The notes under the pieces are model-generated. The model was given only the letters and a program-made list of their open reading frames with translations. It was not told where the DNA came from and ran no database searches. A stretch of 64,000 bases of DNA, taken from the NCBI GenBank assembly GCA_905339165.1, contig CAJPFH010000028.1, forward strand, positions 1 to 64,000. The letters run 5' to 3'. The translations under genes were made by a program, and so were the position numbers. The DNA is from Flavobacteriales bacterium (GTDB lineage: Bacteria; Bacteroidota; Bacteroidia; Flavobacteriales_E; Vicingaceae). This document shows, in pieces, positions 36,411 to 46,237 of this stretch; position 1 is the first letter of the stretch, and each line of letters starts with the position of its first letter.

Positions 36411-38759
36411 ATGTTTAAAAAGAAAAGAAGCCTTTTAAGTTTCATTGTCGTTGGACTAATATTGCTTTACTGGCTTCTTTGCTTGCCTGCTCCTCTTTTT
36501 GATGAGCCTTATAGTACCGTTGTTTACGACCGCAACAACGAACTTGCCGGAGCTCTTATTGCCAGTGACGGACAATGGCGATTTCGTAATTCTTCCTCTT
36601 TGTCTCACAAGGTTTCTACCTGTATTGTTTTTTTTGAAGATGAGTATTTTTATTTTCATCCCGGCATAAATCCCTTATCGGCAGCAAGAGCATTTTGGCA
36701 AAATTTAAAATATAAAAAAATTACCAGTGGGGGTAGCACATTAAGTATGCAAACCATCCGCTTAGCTCGTAAAAATAAAAGAAGAACTCTTATCGAAAAA
36801 TTAATTGAAGTGTTTATGGCTACCCGCCTGGAGTTAACTTATTCTAAAAAAGAAATACTTCAGTTATACGCCAATAATGCACCGTACGGAGGAAACATTG
36901 TGGGCTTAGAAACCGCTTCGCAGAAATATTTTGGAAGAAATTCCGATAATCTCTCTTGGGCCGAAGCCGCTTTGTTAGCCGTCCTTCCCAATGCTCCTTC
37001 ATTAATTTTTCCCGGAAAAAATCAGCGATTACTAATAAAAAAAAGAAATAGACTACTTACCAAACTGTATCTCAAAAAAAAAATAGACCTTCTTACCTTT
37101 CGGTTGGCATGTTCCGAATCGCTTCCCTATAGTGTATTGTCTTTCCCAAAATTAGCACCTCACTTTGTAACCTTGATATATAAAGAACAAAAAAGTAAAA
37201 CCATATACTCTACTATAGATAACCGTTTACAGAAAAAAGTAAACGACATTATTTTAAAACACGGCATAGAATTACAACAAAACGAAATACAAAATATGGC
37301 GGCATTAGTAGTTGATGTGGAAACAGGACAAGTGCTTGCATATGTAGGAAACAGCCCATCGGCCGGAAAAGAAAACGAAGGTGATGTTGATATAATTAAA
37401 GCCCCCCGAAGCCCCGGAAGTATCTTAAAACCCCTTTTATTCGCTTCGATGCTTGATGAAGGCTCTCTGCTTACCGATATGCTTATTGCCGATATACCCA
37501 CTCAAATATCGGGCTACTCGCCAAAAAATTTCGATTTGGAATACGATGGGGCTGTGCCATCTAAAAGGGCTTTAGCTCGTTCATTGAATGTTCCGGCCGT
37601 TAAATTGTTACAAGAGCATGGTATAGAAAAATTTCATCTTCTGTTAACTCAAAAAATAAAGTTCAGTACTATTCAAAAAAATGCAGCCCATTACGGACTT
37701 TCCATCATATTGGGAGGATCTGAAAATACCCTGTGGGAATTAGCCGGGTGCTATGCCTCTATGGCCCGTACATTAAACCACTATGCAAAATACAATGGAA
37801 AATACAATTCTTATGATTTTCGTTTTCCAACATACGAAAAAGAAAACCACCAGAATTCTTTAATCGCAGATTATCCCGTGTTCTCTGCCGGAGCTATTTA
37901 TCAAACCTTCGAAGCGTTGGCAGAAGTAAATCGTCCCGACCTTGAATCGGGTTGGATACACTACCACTCTAATCAAAAAATTGCTTGGAAAACAGGTACC
38001 AGTTTTGGGTTTCGCGATGCCTGGGCTATTGGCACCACCGCTAAATATGTGGTAGCCGTTTGGGCTGGCAATGCCGATGGCGAAGGAAGAAAAGGTTTAA
38101 GCGGCATCTCTGCAGCAGCCCCTGCCCTCTTTGATATTTTCAGTGCATTACCCTCCTCGCCTTGGTTTGAAAAACCATATGATGAGTTTAAAACAATAAA
38201 AACATGTAGACAAAGTGGTTTTAAAGCCTCTCCACTTTGCCCCGACACGTTAGCCTCTGAAGTATTGCCTAAAGGAGTAAAAACAAAGATATGTCCCTAC
38301 CATACCCTTGTACACTTAAGCAGTAGCGGACTACATCGGGTAAACAGCCACTGCGAAAATCCGGAAAATATGCAGCATAAAGCATGGTTTGTATTGCCTC
38401 CTGTGATGGAGTTTTATTTTACGAAACGAAACCCATGGTATCAAAAAACTCCTCCGTACCGAGAGGACTGCAACCCTTTGTCTGATAAAAATAACATGGA
38501 ATTAATATATCCCAAAGAAACAGCTAGAATCTATATTCCTAAAGAGATTGACGGAAAACCCGGAAAAGTGATATTTGAAGCAGCACATAGAAATGTTAAT
38601 ACTACTATTTTCTGGCATCTAAATAATACCTTTGTCGGCAGCACAAAAAACCTGCACCAAATAGCAATTTACATTACAGAAGGAAAATATACCCTAACGC
38701 TTATTGACGAAAATGGGGAAAGTATTTTAAAAAATATTACGATAGAAAATAAAAAATAA
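36411..38759 (+). CDS. pbpC: Penicillin-binding protein 1C (bifunctional)
   Basis: 782 residues from the ATG at 36411; the in-frame ATG at 36306 would overlap the divergent gene and add no family sequence. One N-terminal TM anchor, then the GT51 glycosyltransferase domain with EDEYFYFHPGINPL and SGGSTLSMQTIRL, then the transpeptidase domain with S337-x-x-K340 (SILK), SLN in RSLNVPAVK and K527-TG (KTGTSFG). A C-terminal BiPBP_C-like beta domain follows (PKETARIYIPKEIDGK). It polymerises and crosslinks peptidoglycan; PBP1C usually has a repair or accessory role. All catalytic motifs are intact. Confidence 0.94.
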   Translation: MFKKKRSLLSFIVVGLILLYWLLCLPAPLFDEPYSTVVYDRNNELAGALIASDGQWRFRNSSSLSHKVSTCIVFFEDEYFYFHPGINPLSAARAFWQNLKYKKITSGGSTLSMQTIRLARKNKRRTLIEKLIEVFMATRLELTYSKKEILQLYANNAPYGGNIVGLETASQKYFGRNSDNLSWAEAALLAVLPNAPSLIFPGKNQRLLIKKRNRLLTKLYLKKKIDLLTFRLACSESLPYSVLSFPKLAPHFVTLIYKEQKSKTIYSTIDNRLQKKVNDIILKHGIELQQNEIQNMAALVVDVETGQVLAYVGNSPSAGKENEGDVDIIKAPRSPGSILKPLLFASMLDEGSLLTDMLIADIPTQISGYSPKNFDLEYDGAVPSKRALARSLNVPAVKLLQEHGIEKFHLLLTQKIKFSTIQKNAAHYGLSIILGGSENTLWELAGCYASMARTLNHYAKYNGKYNSYDFRFPTYEKENHQNSLIADYPVFSAGAIYQTFEALAEVNRPDLESGWIHYHSNQKIAWKTGTSFGFRDAWAIGTTAKYVVAVWAGNADGEGRKGLSGISAAAPALFDIFSALPSSPWFEKPYDEFKTIKTCRQSGFKASPLCPDTLASEVLPKGVKTKICPYHTLVHLSSSGLHRVNSHCENPENMQHKAWFVLPPVMEFYFTKRNPWYQKTPPYREDCNPLSDKNNMELIYPKETARIYIPKEIDGKPGKVIFEAAHRNVNTTIFWHLNNTFVGSTKNLHQIAIYITEGKYTLTLIDENGESILKNITIENKK

Positions 38760-38777
38760 TTCTAAAAACACATTAAA

Positions 38778-39797
38778 ATGAAAAAGAAAATTCAACTCCT
38801 TGTACTGATGATTTTTCTCTGCACCACTTCGTTTTCTCAGCATACCAAAAATTTTCGCATTGCTTTTTATAATGTGGAAAATTTATTTGATACCATAGAC
38901 GACCCCAAGACCAACGACAACGATTTTTTACCAAGTTCCACACACCAATGGAATACTCAAAAATATAATACAAAAATTAAAAATTTAAGCAATGTAATTG
39001 CTGCTATGAGCAATAAAGAACTGCCCGAAATTGTGGGTTTATGCGAAGTTGAAAATGAGATGGTACTCGAAGATTTAATAAATTCCAATCCTTTAAAAAA
39101 CGGAAATTATAAAATTATACACAGCAACAGCGAAGACCCTCGCGGAATTGATATTGCTCTTATTTATCGCCCAAACGAAGTAAACTACCTTAACCACAAT
39201 TACATTAGAATTCCTAAAAACGATACCATGAAACTTCGTACCCGCGATATACTTTATTTTAAATATACAACCATACGTAACGATACGGTGCACTTATTTG
39301 TAAATCACTGGCCATCGAGACTGGGAGGTGAAGCCAATAGCGAACCTAAAAGAATATGGGTAGCACAAACATTAAAATTTTATTGCGATTCTATCTATAA
39401 ATCGTCTCCCAATGCGGCTTTAATTATTACGGGTGATTTTAACGATTACCCTACCAACAAAAGTATTTCGGAGGTATTGAATGCCACAGGCAATAAAAAA
39501 AGCAGAAAACACAAACTGCTTAACCTCATGTACAGCGAATATGTAAACAAAAAAGGCACTTATTATTTTAACAAGGAGTGGGGTTGTTTAGACCAGTTTA
39601 TTGTTTCATTTTCTATTGTTCGAAAAACAAGTATTTTGAAGTTGACATATAAACAACATCAAATTTTTAGTAAAGACTGGCTGCTGCAAACCAACAACAA
39701 AGGCGAAACTTTACCTTTTAAAACATTCAACGGAAAGAATTATGCAGGAGGTTATTCCGATCACCTTCCCATACTTTTAGATTTTAGAATAAAATAA
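38778..39797 (+). CDS. Secreted endonuclease/exonuclease/phosphatase family protein
   Basis: 339 residues with a signal peptide (MKKKIQLLVLMIF ... SFSQ). The EEP fold is marked by FRIAFYNVENLFDT (the N-terminal NxEN with metal-binding Glu), GLCEVENEMVLEDL, the HWPSRLGG block (catalytic His), TGDFNDYP (DxN) and SDHLPILLDF (final D-H pair). All parts of a DNase I-like active site are present, so it is probably a phosphodiesterase working outside the cytoplasm. Substrate (DNA, nucleotide or lipid headgroup) is not determined. It is 19 bases after pbpC and may share its transcript. Confidence 0.88.
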   Translation: MKKKIQLLVLMIFLCTTSFSQHTKNFRIAFYNVENLFDTIDDPKTNDNDFLPSSTHQWNTQKYNTKIKNLSNVIAAMSNKELPEIVGLCEVENEMVLEDLINSNPLKNGNYKIIHSNSEDPRGIDIALIYRPNEVNYLNHNYIRIPKNDTMKLRTRDILYFKYTTIRNDTVHLFVNHWPSRLGGEANSEPKRIWVAQTLKFYCDSIYKSSPNAALIITGDFNDYPTNKSISEVLNATGNKKSRKHKLLNLMYSEYVNKKGTYYFNKEWGCLDQFIVSFSIVRKTSILKLTYKQHQIFSKDWLLQTNNKGETLPFKTFNGKNYAGGYSDHLPILLDFRIK

Positions 39798-39802
39798 AAA
39801 AA

Positions 39803-40603
39803 TTACCAGCTTCCACCAGCTCCCCCTCCGCCAAAACTGCCTCCTCCAAAACTACGAGAACTTCCGCCCCACGAAGAAGATCTACCTCCAGAAAACCCTC
39901 CCCCCCCATAAAAAATAGTCCCACCCCTTCTGCCGGCACTTGATATGGTTCCATATTTTCTTGATCGATAAATGGCTAATGCAACATATATCGCTATGAT
40001 AAGAAAGAAAACAATTAAGCCCGAAATTTGAGGTGTTCTGTTGGGTTCATATGTTTTAAATTCGCCCGAAGCAATGCCTATTATAATGTTTACAGCAGCA
40101 TCTACTCCCTCAAAATATGCCTTTTTCTTAAACAAGGGTATCATTTCATTTTGTACAATATCCCAGCAAATGGCATCGGGCAAGGCCCCCTCAAGGCCAT
40201 ATCCACTGGCAATAAAGGCCTCTCCTTTTCCGTCTATTTCTTTTGGTTTTACTAAAATAACAACCCCGTTATTAAAATCTTTATTTCCCACGCCCCATTT
40301 TTCTCCAATCTGTTGTGCAAAGGAAGACTTGTCATATCCGCATAAATCAGAAACGGTAATTACTAAAATTTGAGTGGAATTCGTATCGCTGAATGCCCCT
40401 ATTTTATTCTCCAATTCATTTTTTTGAGCTGTTGTAAAAACATTGGCTAAATCATTTACAAAACGGGCAGGAGCAGGCTTTTCTGGGAAACATTCTTTGG
40501 CTAAAACCGTTTTTAGTGAAAAGAACAAGAAGAAAATAGAAGCCACCAAAATAGTTCTTAAGATAATACGATTGCTTACTATTTTTTTATTTTCCTCTTT
40601 CAT
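39803..40603 (-). CDS. TPM domain protein with Gly/Ser-rich tail
   Basis: 266 residues: N-terminal signal/TM segment, TPM domain (PARFVNDLANVFTTAQKNEL ... GVGNKDFNNGVVILVKPKE ... ASGYGLEGALPDA), one TM helix (ISGLIVFFLIIAIYVALAIY), and a Gly/Ser/Trp-rich tail (GGGGFSGGRSSSWGG and so on). The architecture is that of YgcG-type proteins, which stand next to LemA. TPM domains have been linked to photosystem repair in plants and phosphatase activity in vitro; the bacterial role is not settled. Its ATG directly abuts the upstream gene's stop. Confidence 0.85.
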   Translation of the reverse strand: MKEENKKIVSNRIILRTILVASIFFLFFSLKTVLAKECFPEKPAPARFVNDLANVFTTAQKNELENKIGAFSDTNSTQILVITVSDLCGYDKSSFAQQIGEKWGVGNKDFNNGVVILVKPKEIDGKGEAFIASGYGLEGALPDAICWDIVQNEMIPLFKKKAYFEGVDAAVNIIIGIASGEFKTYEPNRTPQISGLIVFFLIIAIYVALAIYRSRKYGTISSAGRRGGTIFYGGGGFSGGRSSSWGGSSRSFGGGSFGGGGAGGSW

Positions 40604-41044
40604 TTAGCTTCCTCCAAAAGAAATTTCATCGCTTAGTTCATTCCGATCGGTTTGGCTTTTAAATGGAAAATGTTTTTTCAACTGTTCGCCTGCCATCATA
40701 ATTCCTTCGGATAAACCTTGGGCAAATTGTTCTTGTTTAAAAGATTGTATCATGTGGTTTCGCACTTCGTTCCAAAAGTCTTCCGGCACTTTTTTATTGA
40801 TTCCCTCATCACCCACAATGGCCAGTTTATGGTCGTTTACAGACAAATAAAAAAGTACACCATTACGTTGTTGGGTTTGATGCATTTTGAGTTTTTCAAA
40901 AATGCGTATTGCATGTTCCAGCACATCTTCTTTACACCTTTTTTCGATATGTACTCTAATTTCGCCCGATGTATTTTTTTCGGCTACTTTAATCGCTTCA
41001 ACAATTTTTTGTTGTTGTTCTTTCGAGAATAATGTATTCGACAC
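40604..41044 (-). CDS. TPM domain protein, cytoplasmic type
   Basis: 146 residues with no signal peptide or TM helix. TPM-like core: FSKEQQQKIVEAIKVAEKNTSGEIRVHIEKRC, then RNGVLFYLSVNDHKLAIVGDEGINKKVPEDFW and GLSEGIMMAGEQLKKHFP. It sits in the middle of the LemA-TPM-TPM operon with a 4-base gap to lemA and none to the second TPM gene. The set probably works as one envelope-associated unit; function is unknown. Confidence 0.85.
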   Translation of the reverse strand: MSNTLFSKEQQQKIVEAIKVAEKNTSGEIRVHIEKRCKEDVLEHAIRIFEKLKMHQTQQRNGVLFYLSVNDHKLAIVGDEGINKKVPEDFWNEVRNHMIQSFKQEQFAQGLSEGIMMAGEQLKKHFPFKSQTDRNELSDEISFGGS

Positions 41045-41048
41045 TTTG

Positions 41049-41639
41049 CTAAAATTTTACCTGAGGTGCCTTTTCTGCACCGCTTTCGGCTTCGAAATAG
41101 GCTCTTTTTTCAAATCCAAACATTCCGGCAATTATATTTTTTGGAAACTTTCTGATGTATGTATTATATTCTTTAGCCGTATCGTTGAATTTTTGTCGTT
41201 CAACCGTAATACGATTTTCTGTACCCTCTAACTGAGCCTGAAGTTGAAGAAAATTCTGATTGGCCTTTAAATCGGGGTAACGCTCTACTACTACCATTAA
41301 GCGAGAAAGTGCCGAACTGATTCCCTCTTGTGCGGCCTGAAATTTTTTGATTGACTCGGCATTGAGATTCGAAGGATCTATATTTACTGAGGTTGCTTTA
41401 CTACGAGCCTCTACCACTCCAGTAAGCACTTCTTTTTCGTGTGCAGCGTACCCTTTAACCGTTTCTACTAAATTAGGAATAAGGTCGGTTCTGCGTTGAT
41501 ACACATTTTCTACCTGCGACCAGGCACCCGACACCGCTTCGTCTTTTTCAACCATACTATTATAGGCTCCAATGGTTACTGAGTATAGAATAATTACAAT
41601 TAATGCAACTACTCCTATGGTGATCCATGTTTTTTTCAT
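41049..41639 (-). CDS. LemA family protein
   Basis: 196 residues. An N-terminal TM helix (WITIGVVALIVIILYSVTIGAY) followed by a long helical domain with the family signature YNSMVEKDEAVSGAWSQVENVYQRRTDLIPNLVETVKGYA, described here by its order: DEAV..AW..V...YQRR.DLIPNLV. The C-terminal segment FNDTAKEYNTYIRKFPKNIIAGMFGF is also typical. Role is unknown; operon with two TPM genes is the common arrangement. Confidence 0.93.
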   Translation of the reverse strand: MKKTWITIGVVALIVIILYSVTIGAYNSMVEKDEAVSGAWSQVENVYQRRTDLIPNLVETVKGYAAHEKEVLTGVVEARSKATSVNIDPSNLNAESIKKFQAAQEGISSALSRLMVVVERYPDLKANQNFLQLQAQLEGTENRITVERQKFNDTAKEYNTYIRKFPKNIIAGMFGFEKRAYFEAESGAEKAPQVKF

Positions 41640-41665
41640 TTTTATTTTTTTTTGCTAAGGTAAAC

Positions 41666-43534
41666 TTATTTTATTAAATCGAAACTACGTTTTACAAACC
41701 TGGTAAGCTCTTCTCCTTTAAGCATGCCTTGAGAAAGAAGAGCTAAGTCGGCAGCTTGTTTGGCTATTTCTTTCTTCTTTTCTTCGTTTTCTTCGTTTAG
41801 TATTTTAGACGCTAAAGGGTGATTGGCATTTACTACCACATTAAACATTTCCGGCAATGCTCCATAGAAACCAATGCCTCCGCCTAAGGCGCTCATTTCT
41901 TTCATTCTTCGCATAAATTCGGGTTGGGTAATGGTAATGGGTGCATCTGTTTCGCTTAAACTATCTATGCTAATGCTGTATTTTTCTTTACTCAATACTG
42001 CTTCAAATAAAGGCTTTATTTTTTCTTTTTCTTCTTCAGAAAGTTTACAAGGTATTTGCTCGTCTTTTTTAATTAGTTTGTCTATGATATCAGCATCTAC
42101 GCGTGTAAAATGAATTTCGCTGTCGTGTCGTTCAAGTTTTTCTAATAAGTGTGCTGTAAGCGGTGTATCCATTACCAACACGTTGTACCCTTTTTCATTT
42201 GCTATTTGAATGTACGAATGTTGGTCTTCGGCATGATTGGCGTAAAGGAAAATTATTTTTTTGTCTTTATCCGTTTGCAATGGCTTCACTTTTTCCTTGT
42301 ATTCAGCAAACGATAAACAGTTTCCTATGGTATCTTTAAAGAGCATGAATTTAAGAGCTCGTTCAAAAAACTTTTCATCGGTAAGCATACCGTACTCAAT
42401 AAATACTCTAATATCGTCCCATTTCTTTTTAAAATCTTCTGCATCGGTTTTGTACATTTCTTCTAACTTGTCGGCTACTTTTTTACTAATGTGCGATGAT
42501 ATTTTTTTTACATTGGCATCGCTTTGTAAATAAGACCGGGAAACATTCAATGGGATATCGGGCGAATCGAGTACTCCGTGTATGAGGGTTAGATACTCCG
42601 GCACCACACCTTCTACGTTATCGGTAACAAAAACCTGATTGCAATACAATTGAATTTTTTCTTTTCGTAGTTCCAGCTTATTTTTTATTTTAGGAAAATA
42701 TAAAATACCGGTTAAATTAAAAGGATAATCAACATTCAGGTGTATATGAAACAGAGGCTCTTCGAATTGGTAAGGGTATAACTCTCTATAAAATTTTTGA
42801 TAGTCTTCCTCTTTCAAGTCCTGCGGACTTTTGGTCCATGCCGGTTCGGGGTTATTTATAATGTTATCTACTTCAATTTCCTTGTCTTTTTCTGTATTCT
42901 CTTCATCTTTTACCCATTCTTTCTTTTTTCCAAAGCGAATTGGAATAGGCATAAATTTACAGTACTTATCGAGCAAATTCTGTATTCTGGTTTCTTCTAA
43001 AAACTCGGAAGATTCGTCAGAGATGTGCAGCACAATGTCAGTTCCTCTTTCTTTCTTCTTTTTATATTCTTCCAGTTTGTATTCTGTATTTCCTTCGCAT
43101 ACCCACTTTACGGCAGGAGCATCGGTGTAACTTTTAGTTATTATTTCTACTTTATCGGCTACCATAAACGCAGAATAAAACCCTAATCCAAAGTGCCCAA
43201 TAATGTTGGTTTTGCCTTCGTATTTTTTTACAAATTCTTCGGCACCCGAAAAAGCTACCTGATTAATGTATTTTTCTACCTCTTCGGCACTCATGCCAAT
43301 ACCTTTATCTGAAATAGTTAAGGTTTTCTTTTTTGTATCGAGTGCAATATCGATAGTGGTTTCGCCCAATTCGCCCTTAAATTCGCCCACTGAAAGCAGT
43401 GTTTTTAATTTTAATGTGGCATCGGTGGCATTGCTGATTAATTCGCGAAGAAAAATTTCTTGATCAGAATAAAGAAATTTTTTGATAATGGGAAAAATGT
43501 TTTCGGTTTGAACGCGTATGCTTCCTGTACTCAT
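41666..43534 (-). CDS. htpG: Molecular chaperone HtpG (Hsp90)
   Basis: 622 residues. The GHKL ATPase domain has FLRELISNATDATLKLK, the DKGIGMS motif and GHFGLGFYSAFMVADK (lid/ATP binding), with a shorter charged linker around residue 215 (KDEENTEKDKEIEVDN). The middle domain carries the conserved Arg region, and the C-terminal domain ends without MEEVD, as in bacteria. It works in stress protein folding. Transcribed divergently from corA. Confidence 0.97.
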   Translation of the reverse strand: MSTGSIRVQTENIFPIIKKFLYSDQEIFLRELISNATDATLKLKTLLSVGEFKGELGETTIDIALDTKKKTLTISDKGIGMSAEEVEKYINQVAFSGAEEFVKKYEGKTNIIGHFGLGFYSAFMVADKVEIITKSYTDAPAVKWVCEGNTEYKLEEYKKKKERGTDIVLHISDESSEFLEETRIQNLLDKYCKFMPIPIRFGKKKEWVKDEENTEKDKEIEVDNIINNPEPAWTKSPQDLKEEDYQKFYRELYPYQFEEPLFHIHLNVDYPFNLTGILYFPKIKNKLELRKEKIQLYCNQVFVTDNVEGVVPEYLTLIHGVLDSPDIPLNVSRSYLQSDANVKKISSHISKKVADKLEEMYKTDAEDFKKKWDDIRVFIEYGMLTDEKFFERALKFMLFKDTIGNCLSFAEYKEKVKPLQTDKDKKIIFLYANHAEDQHSYIQIANEKGYNVLVMDTPLTAHLLEKLERHDSEIHFTRVDADIIDKLIKKDEQIPCKLSEEEKEKIKPLFEAVLSKEKYSISIDSLSETDAPITITQPEFMRRMKEMSALGGGIGFYGALPEMFNVVVNANHPLASKILNEENEEKKKEIAKQAADLALLSQGMLKGEELTRFVKRSFDLIK

Positions 43535-43666
43535 AATGAATTATTTTTTTTTTGACATTTGTGTTTTTCAATACTTATGCCATTTGTGTATTTATGACAA
43601 AATGACGTAGCCAACTGTTTACTCAATAAGAAAAAACTAACTTTACACAAGTTCTAATTAAAACAG

Positions 43667-44728
43667 ATGTCCAAAAAAATAAGAAAAAGAGTATCGGAAA
43701 AAGCAGGTCTACCGCCCGGAAGTTTAGTTTATATTGGAGCAGAAAAACAACAAAAGCATCTAGTAGAGCTTATATCGTACACGAATTCGGAATATTTTTT
43801 CTATTCATCAGAAAATGTCGATGAAGTTTTAAAAAAAATTAATCCGGCACACCAATCATGGTTCAATGTAGTAGGGCTTACTCAAATTGAAACCATCTCT
43901 AAAATTGGAAACTATTTTTCACTTCATCATTTATTATTGGAAGATATTTTAAATACCGATCAAAGGGCTAAATCTGATGTGTATGAACAACAGATTTCCA
44001 TTACGCTTAAGGTTTTAAATAAATTGGAAAATGAAAATATAGAGTACGAACAAATTAGTTTCGTGTTGGGTAAAAATTACATTATTTCTTTTCAGGAAAA
44101 AGAAGGAGATATGTTTTCAAACATTAGAAATAGGCTTAACACAACCGGCTCTAATGTTCGAAATAAAAACACAGAATACTTGTTTTACCGTTTATTAGAC
44201 CATGTTGTAGATAGTTATTTTTCTATTCTAGAAAAGTTAGGAGAAAGAATAGAACTTTTGGAAAATGAGATGAATAAACCGAACAGAATATCGGTTAACA
44301 AAATACATGAATTGCGAAGAGAATTAATTATTATTCGAAAAAACATATACCCTTTAAGAGAAGCCTTAAACAAACTAATAAAAGATGATGCGGGTCTTCT
44401 TTCGTTAGAAACCGAGCGTTATTTAGGCGATGTGTACGACCATTGTTTAATAATTATCGAAACATTAGAAACATATCGAGAACTTGCTTCGGGATTAACC
44501 GAATTCTATATGTCTACCGTAAGCAATAAAATGAATGAGGTAATTAAAACATTAACTATTATTTCAACTATTTTTATTCCACTTACTTTTTTAGTGGGTG
44601 TTTATGGCATGAATTTTAAATATATGCCCGAAATTGACAAGCCTTATGCCTACCCAATTGTTTGGGGTATTATGTTGCTTATTGCCGTGGCAATGTTGGT
44701 GTATTTTAAAGTAAAAAAATGGTTATAA
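43667..44728 (+). CDS. corA: Magnesium/cobalt transporter CorA
   Basis: 353 residues. The large cytoplasmic N-terminal domain precedes two TM helices at the C-terminus: the first (TIISTIFIPLTFLVGVYGMNF) carries the YGMNF selectivity motif, followed by a short periplasmic loop and the second helix (PIVWGIMLLIAVAMLVYF), then a basic tail KVKKWL. Pentameric Mg2+ channel. A weak -7-like element (TAACTTTA) precedes it in the corA-htpG intergenic region; I would not insist on it. Confidence 0.95.
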   Translation: MSKKIRKRVSEKAGLPPGSLVYIGAEKQQKHLVELISYTNSEYFFYSSENVDEVLKKINPAHQSWFNVVGLTQIETISKIGNYFSLHHLLLEDILNTDQRAKSDVYEQQISITLKVLNKLENENIEYEQISFVLGKNYIISFQEKEGDMFSNIRNRLNTTGSNVRNKNTEYLFYRLLDHVVDSYFSILEKLGERIELLENEMNKPNRISVNKIHELRRELIIIRKNIYPLREALNKLIKDDAGLLSLETERYLGDVYDHCLIIIETLETYRELASGLTEFYMSTVSNKMNEVIKTLTIISTIFIPLTFLVGVYGMNFKYMPEIDKPYAYPIVWGIMLLIAVAMLVYFKVKKWL

Positions 44729-44740
44729 AAACAACTTGAC

Positions 44741-45301
44741 TTAAAACCTCAACGAAAAAGAAATTCCTGCCGAAAAACCTCTTGTAGTATAGAAAACAGG
44801 CTGCCACTGCATACTTAAATCATCGCTTACATCGAAATAAAAAAGGTGGGCATCTACAGCGGCATCTACCACATTTAGTACATAAACGGCTGTGGTAGCA
44901 ATAATCATTAAATCTCGGTTTCGTCTGGAAATTTCCATGTTGCTCAGTATCCATTGCTCACTTTGGGTAGAAAATTCATCGGCTTCTCCCTTTTGCCTCA
45001 ATAGGTATGCATTTTTATAGCGTACAAAATCGTTGTTTTCATTCACTGCAAAATAACCGGCAGTAGCTATACCTGCATATATAATGGGTACTTTCCAGTA
45101 TTTCCGATTATACACCTGCCCTAGGCCTGGAATAACGGCCGAATACAATGTTGCTTTGGGGGGCGAATGTTTTTTTAACGAATCAGCCGGAGTTTTTAAG
45201 GTATCTGAAATAGGGCGTTGCTTTTTTGCTTTCTCTTTTTGCTGTGCAAATATTGTAAGAGAAGTAAGAGAAAAAAGAAATATGAAAAAAAATTTTACCA
45301 A
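44741..45301 (-). CDS. DUF5683 family protein
   Basis: 186 residues with an N-terminal signal peptide and a DUF5683 core: KATLYSAVIPGLGQVYNRKYWKVPIIYAG, described here by order, then SRRNRDLMIIATTAVYVLNVVDAAVDAHLFYFDV and a C-terminal beta strand ending in F (FSLRF), which suggests the outer membrane. It lies directly after parA-parB on the same strand, 27 bases behind parB. This neighbourhood is common in Bacteroidota, but no functional link to segregation is known to me. Confidence 0.85.
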   Translation of the reverse strand: MVKFFFIFLFSLTSLTIFAQQKEKAKKQRPISDTLKTPADSLKKHSPPKATLYSAVIPGLGQVYNRKYWKVPIIYAGIATAGYFAVNENNDFVRYKNAYLLRQKGEADEFSTQSEQWILSNMEISRRNRDLMIIATTAVYVLNVVDAAVDAHLFYFDVSDDLSMQWQPVFYTTRGFSAGISFSLRF

Positions 45302-45328
45302 TGTTGCAGGTTCAGATAAAAACTTTTT

Positions 45329-46237
45329 TTACAACTTTAAAAGTTCTACAATATTCTCTAATTCTTGTTCGGAAGCAAATGGAATCACAATTTTTCCCTT
45401 CCCTTTTTTATTAGCCGATAGTTCAACATTTATCTTAAAAAAAGAACTTAAATCGTTTTTAATTTTTTGCTGAGAAAAAGAAATTCCCCTCTGTTTAGCC
45501 ACTTTAGTTGCCTTAGTTAGTTTTCGTGTTTGAGGTGTAAACCCTCTCGACATATCTTCGGCTTGCCTTACCGATAAACCGTTTTCAATAATGGCATTGC
45601 AAATTTCGAGTTGCTGTTTTTCATCGTCAATGTTTACTAATGCTCTGGCATGCCCCATACTAATGGCTTTTTTTCTAATAGCCATTTGTATTTCGGCCGG
45701 AAGTTTTAAAAGACGCAAAAAATTAGTTACCGTAGTTCTCTTTTTTCCAATTCTCTCACTTAAGTTTTCTTGTGTTAAATTACACTCGGAAATAAGTCGC
45801 TTCATACTAATGGCAATTTCAATGGCATCTAAGTTTTCTCTCTGTACATTTTCCACTAACGCCATTTCCAGCATCGCCTGGTCGTTTGCTATACGAATGT
45901 AGGCCGGAATTTCTTTAAGCCCTGCTAACTGCGAAGCTCTAAAACGTCTTTCACCCGAAATCAGTTGGTATTTATCGTATCCAAGTTTTCGAACGGTTAC
46001 GGGTTGAATAATTCCTAATTGCTTTATGGATTCAGCCAATTCTTCTATGGCTTCCACATCGAACTTTGTTCGTGGCTGGAAAGGGTTTGCTTCTATTTGC
46101 TCTATGGGAATAGATGAAATGGAGCCTACTATTCTTAGCTCTCCATCTACCTGTGTTTTGGTGGTAATATCGGTTGATGCATTTTCTAAAAGGGCGCTAA
46201 GCCCTCTTCCTAATGCCGGTTTTTTACTGCTGCTCAT
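45329..46237 (-). CDS. parB: Chromosome partitioning protein ParB
   Basis: 302 residues. N-terminal ParB/Srx domain with [18 protein letters not shown] and the CTP-binding [12 protein letters not shown] motif, the HTH domain ([27 protein letters not shown]) and [13 protein letters not shown], then a C-terminal dimerisation region ([23 protein letters not shown]). It binds parS sites and spreads as a CTP clamp. It overlaps parA by 14 bases. I saw no obvious parS palindrome in the window. Confidence 0.95.
   Translation of the reverse strand: MSSSKKPALGRGLSALLENASTDITTKTQVDGELRIVGSISSIPIEQIEANPFQPRTKFDVEAIEELAESIKQLGIIQPVTVRKLGYDKYQLISGERRFRASQLAGLKEIPAYIRIANDQAMLEMALVENVQRENLDAIEIAISMKRLISECNLTQENLSERIGKKRTTVTNFLRLLKLPAEIQMAIRKKAISMGHARALVNIDDEKQQLEICNAIIENGLSVRQAEDMSRGFTPQTRKLTKATKVAKQRGISFSQQKIKNDLSSFFKINVELSANKKGKGKIVIPFASEQELENIVELLKL

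Noticed and set aside
43535-43666. Heat-shock operator (CIRCE-like) before htpG
   Set aside because: The htpG-corA gap has no inverted repeat of the TTAGCACTC type and no clear consensus promoter on the minus strand.
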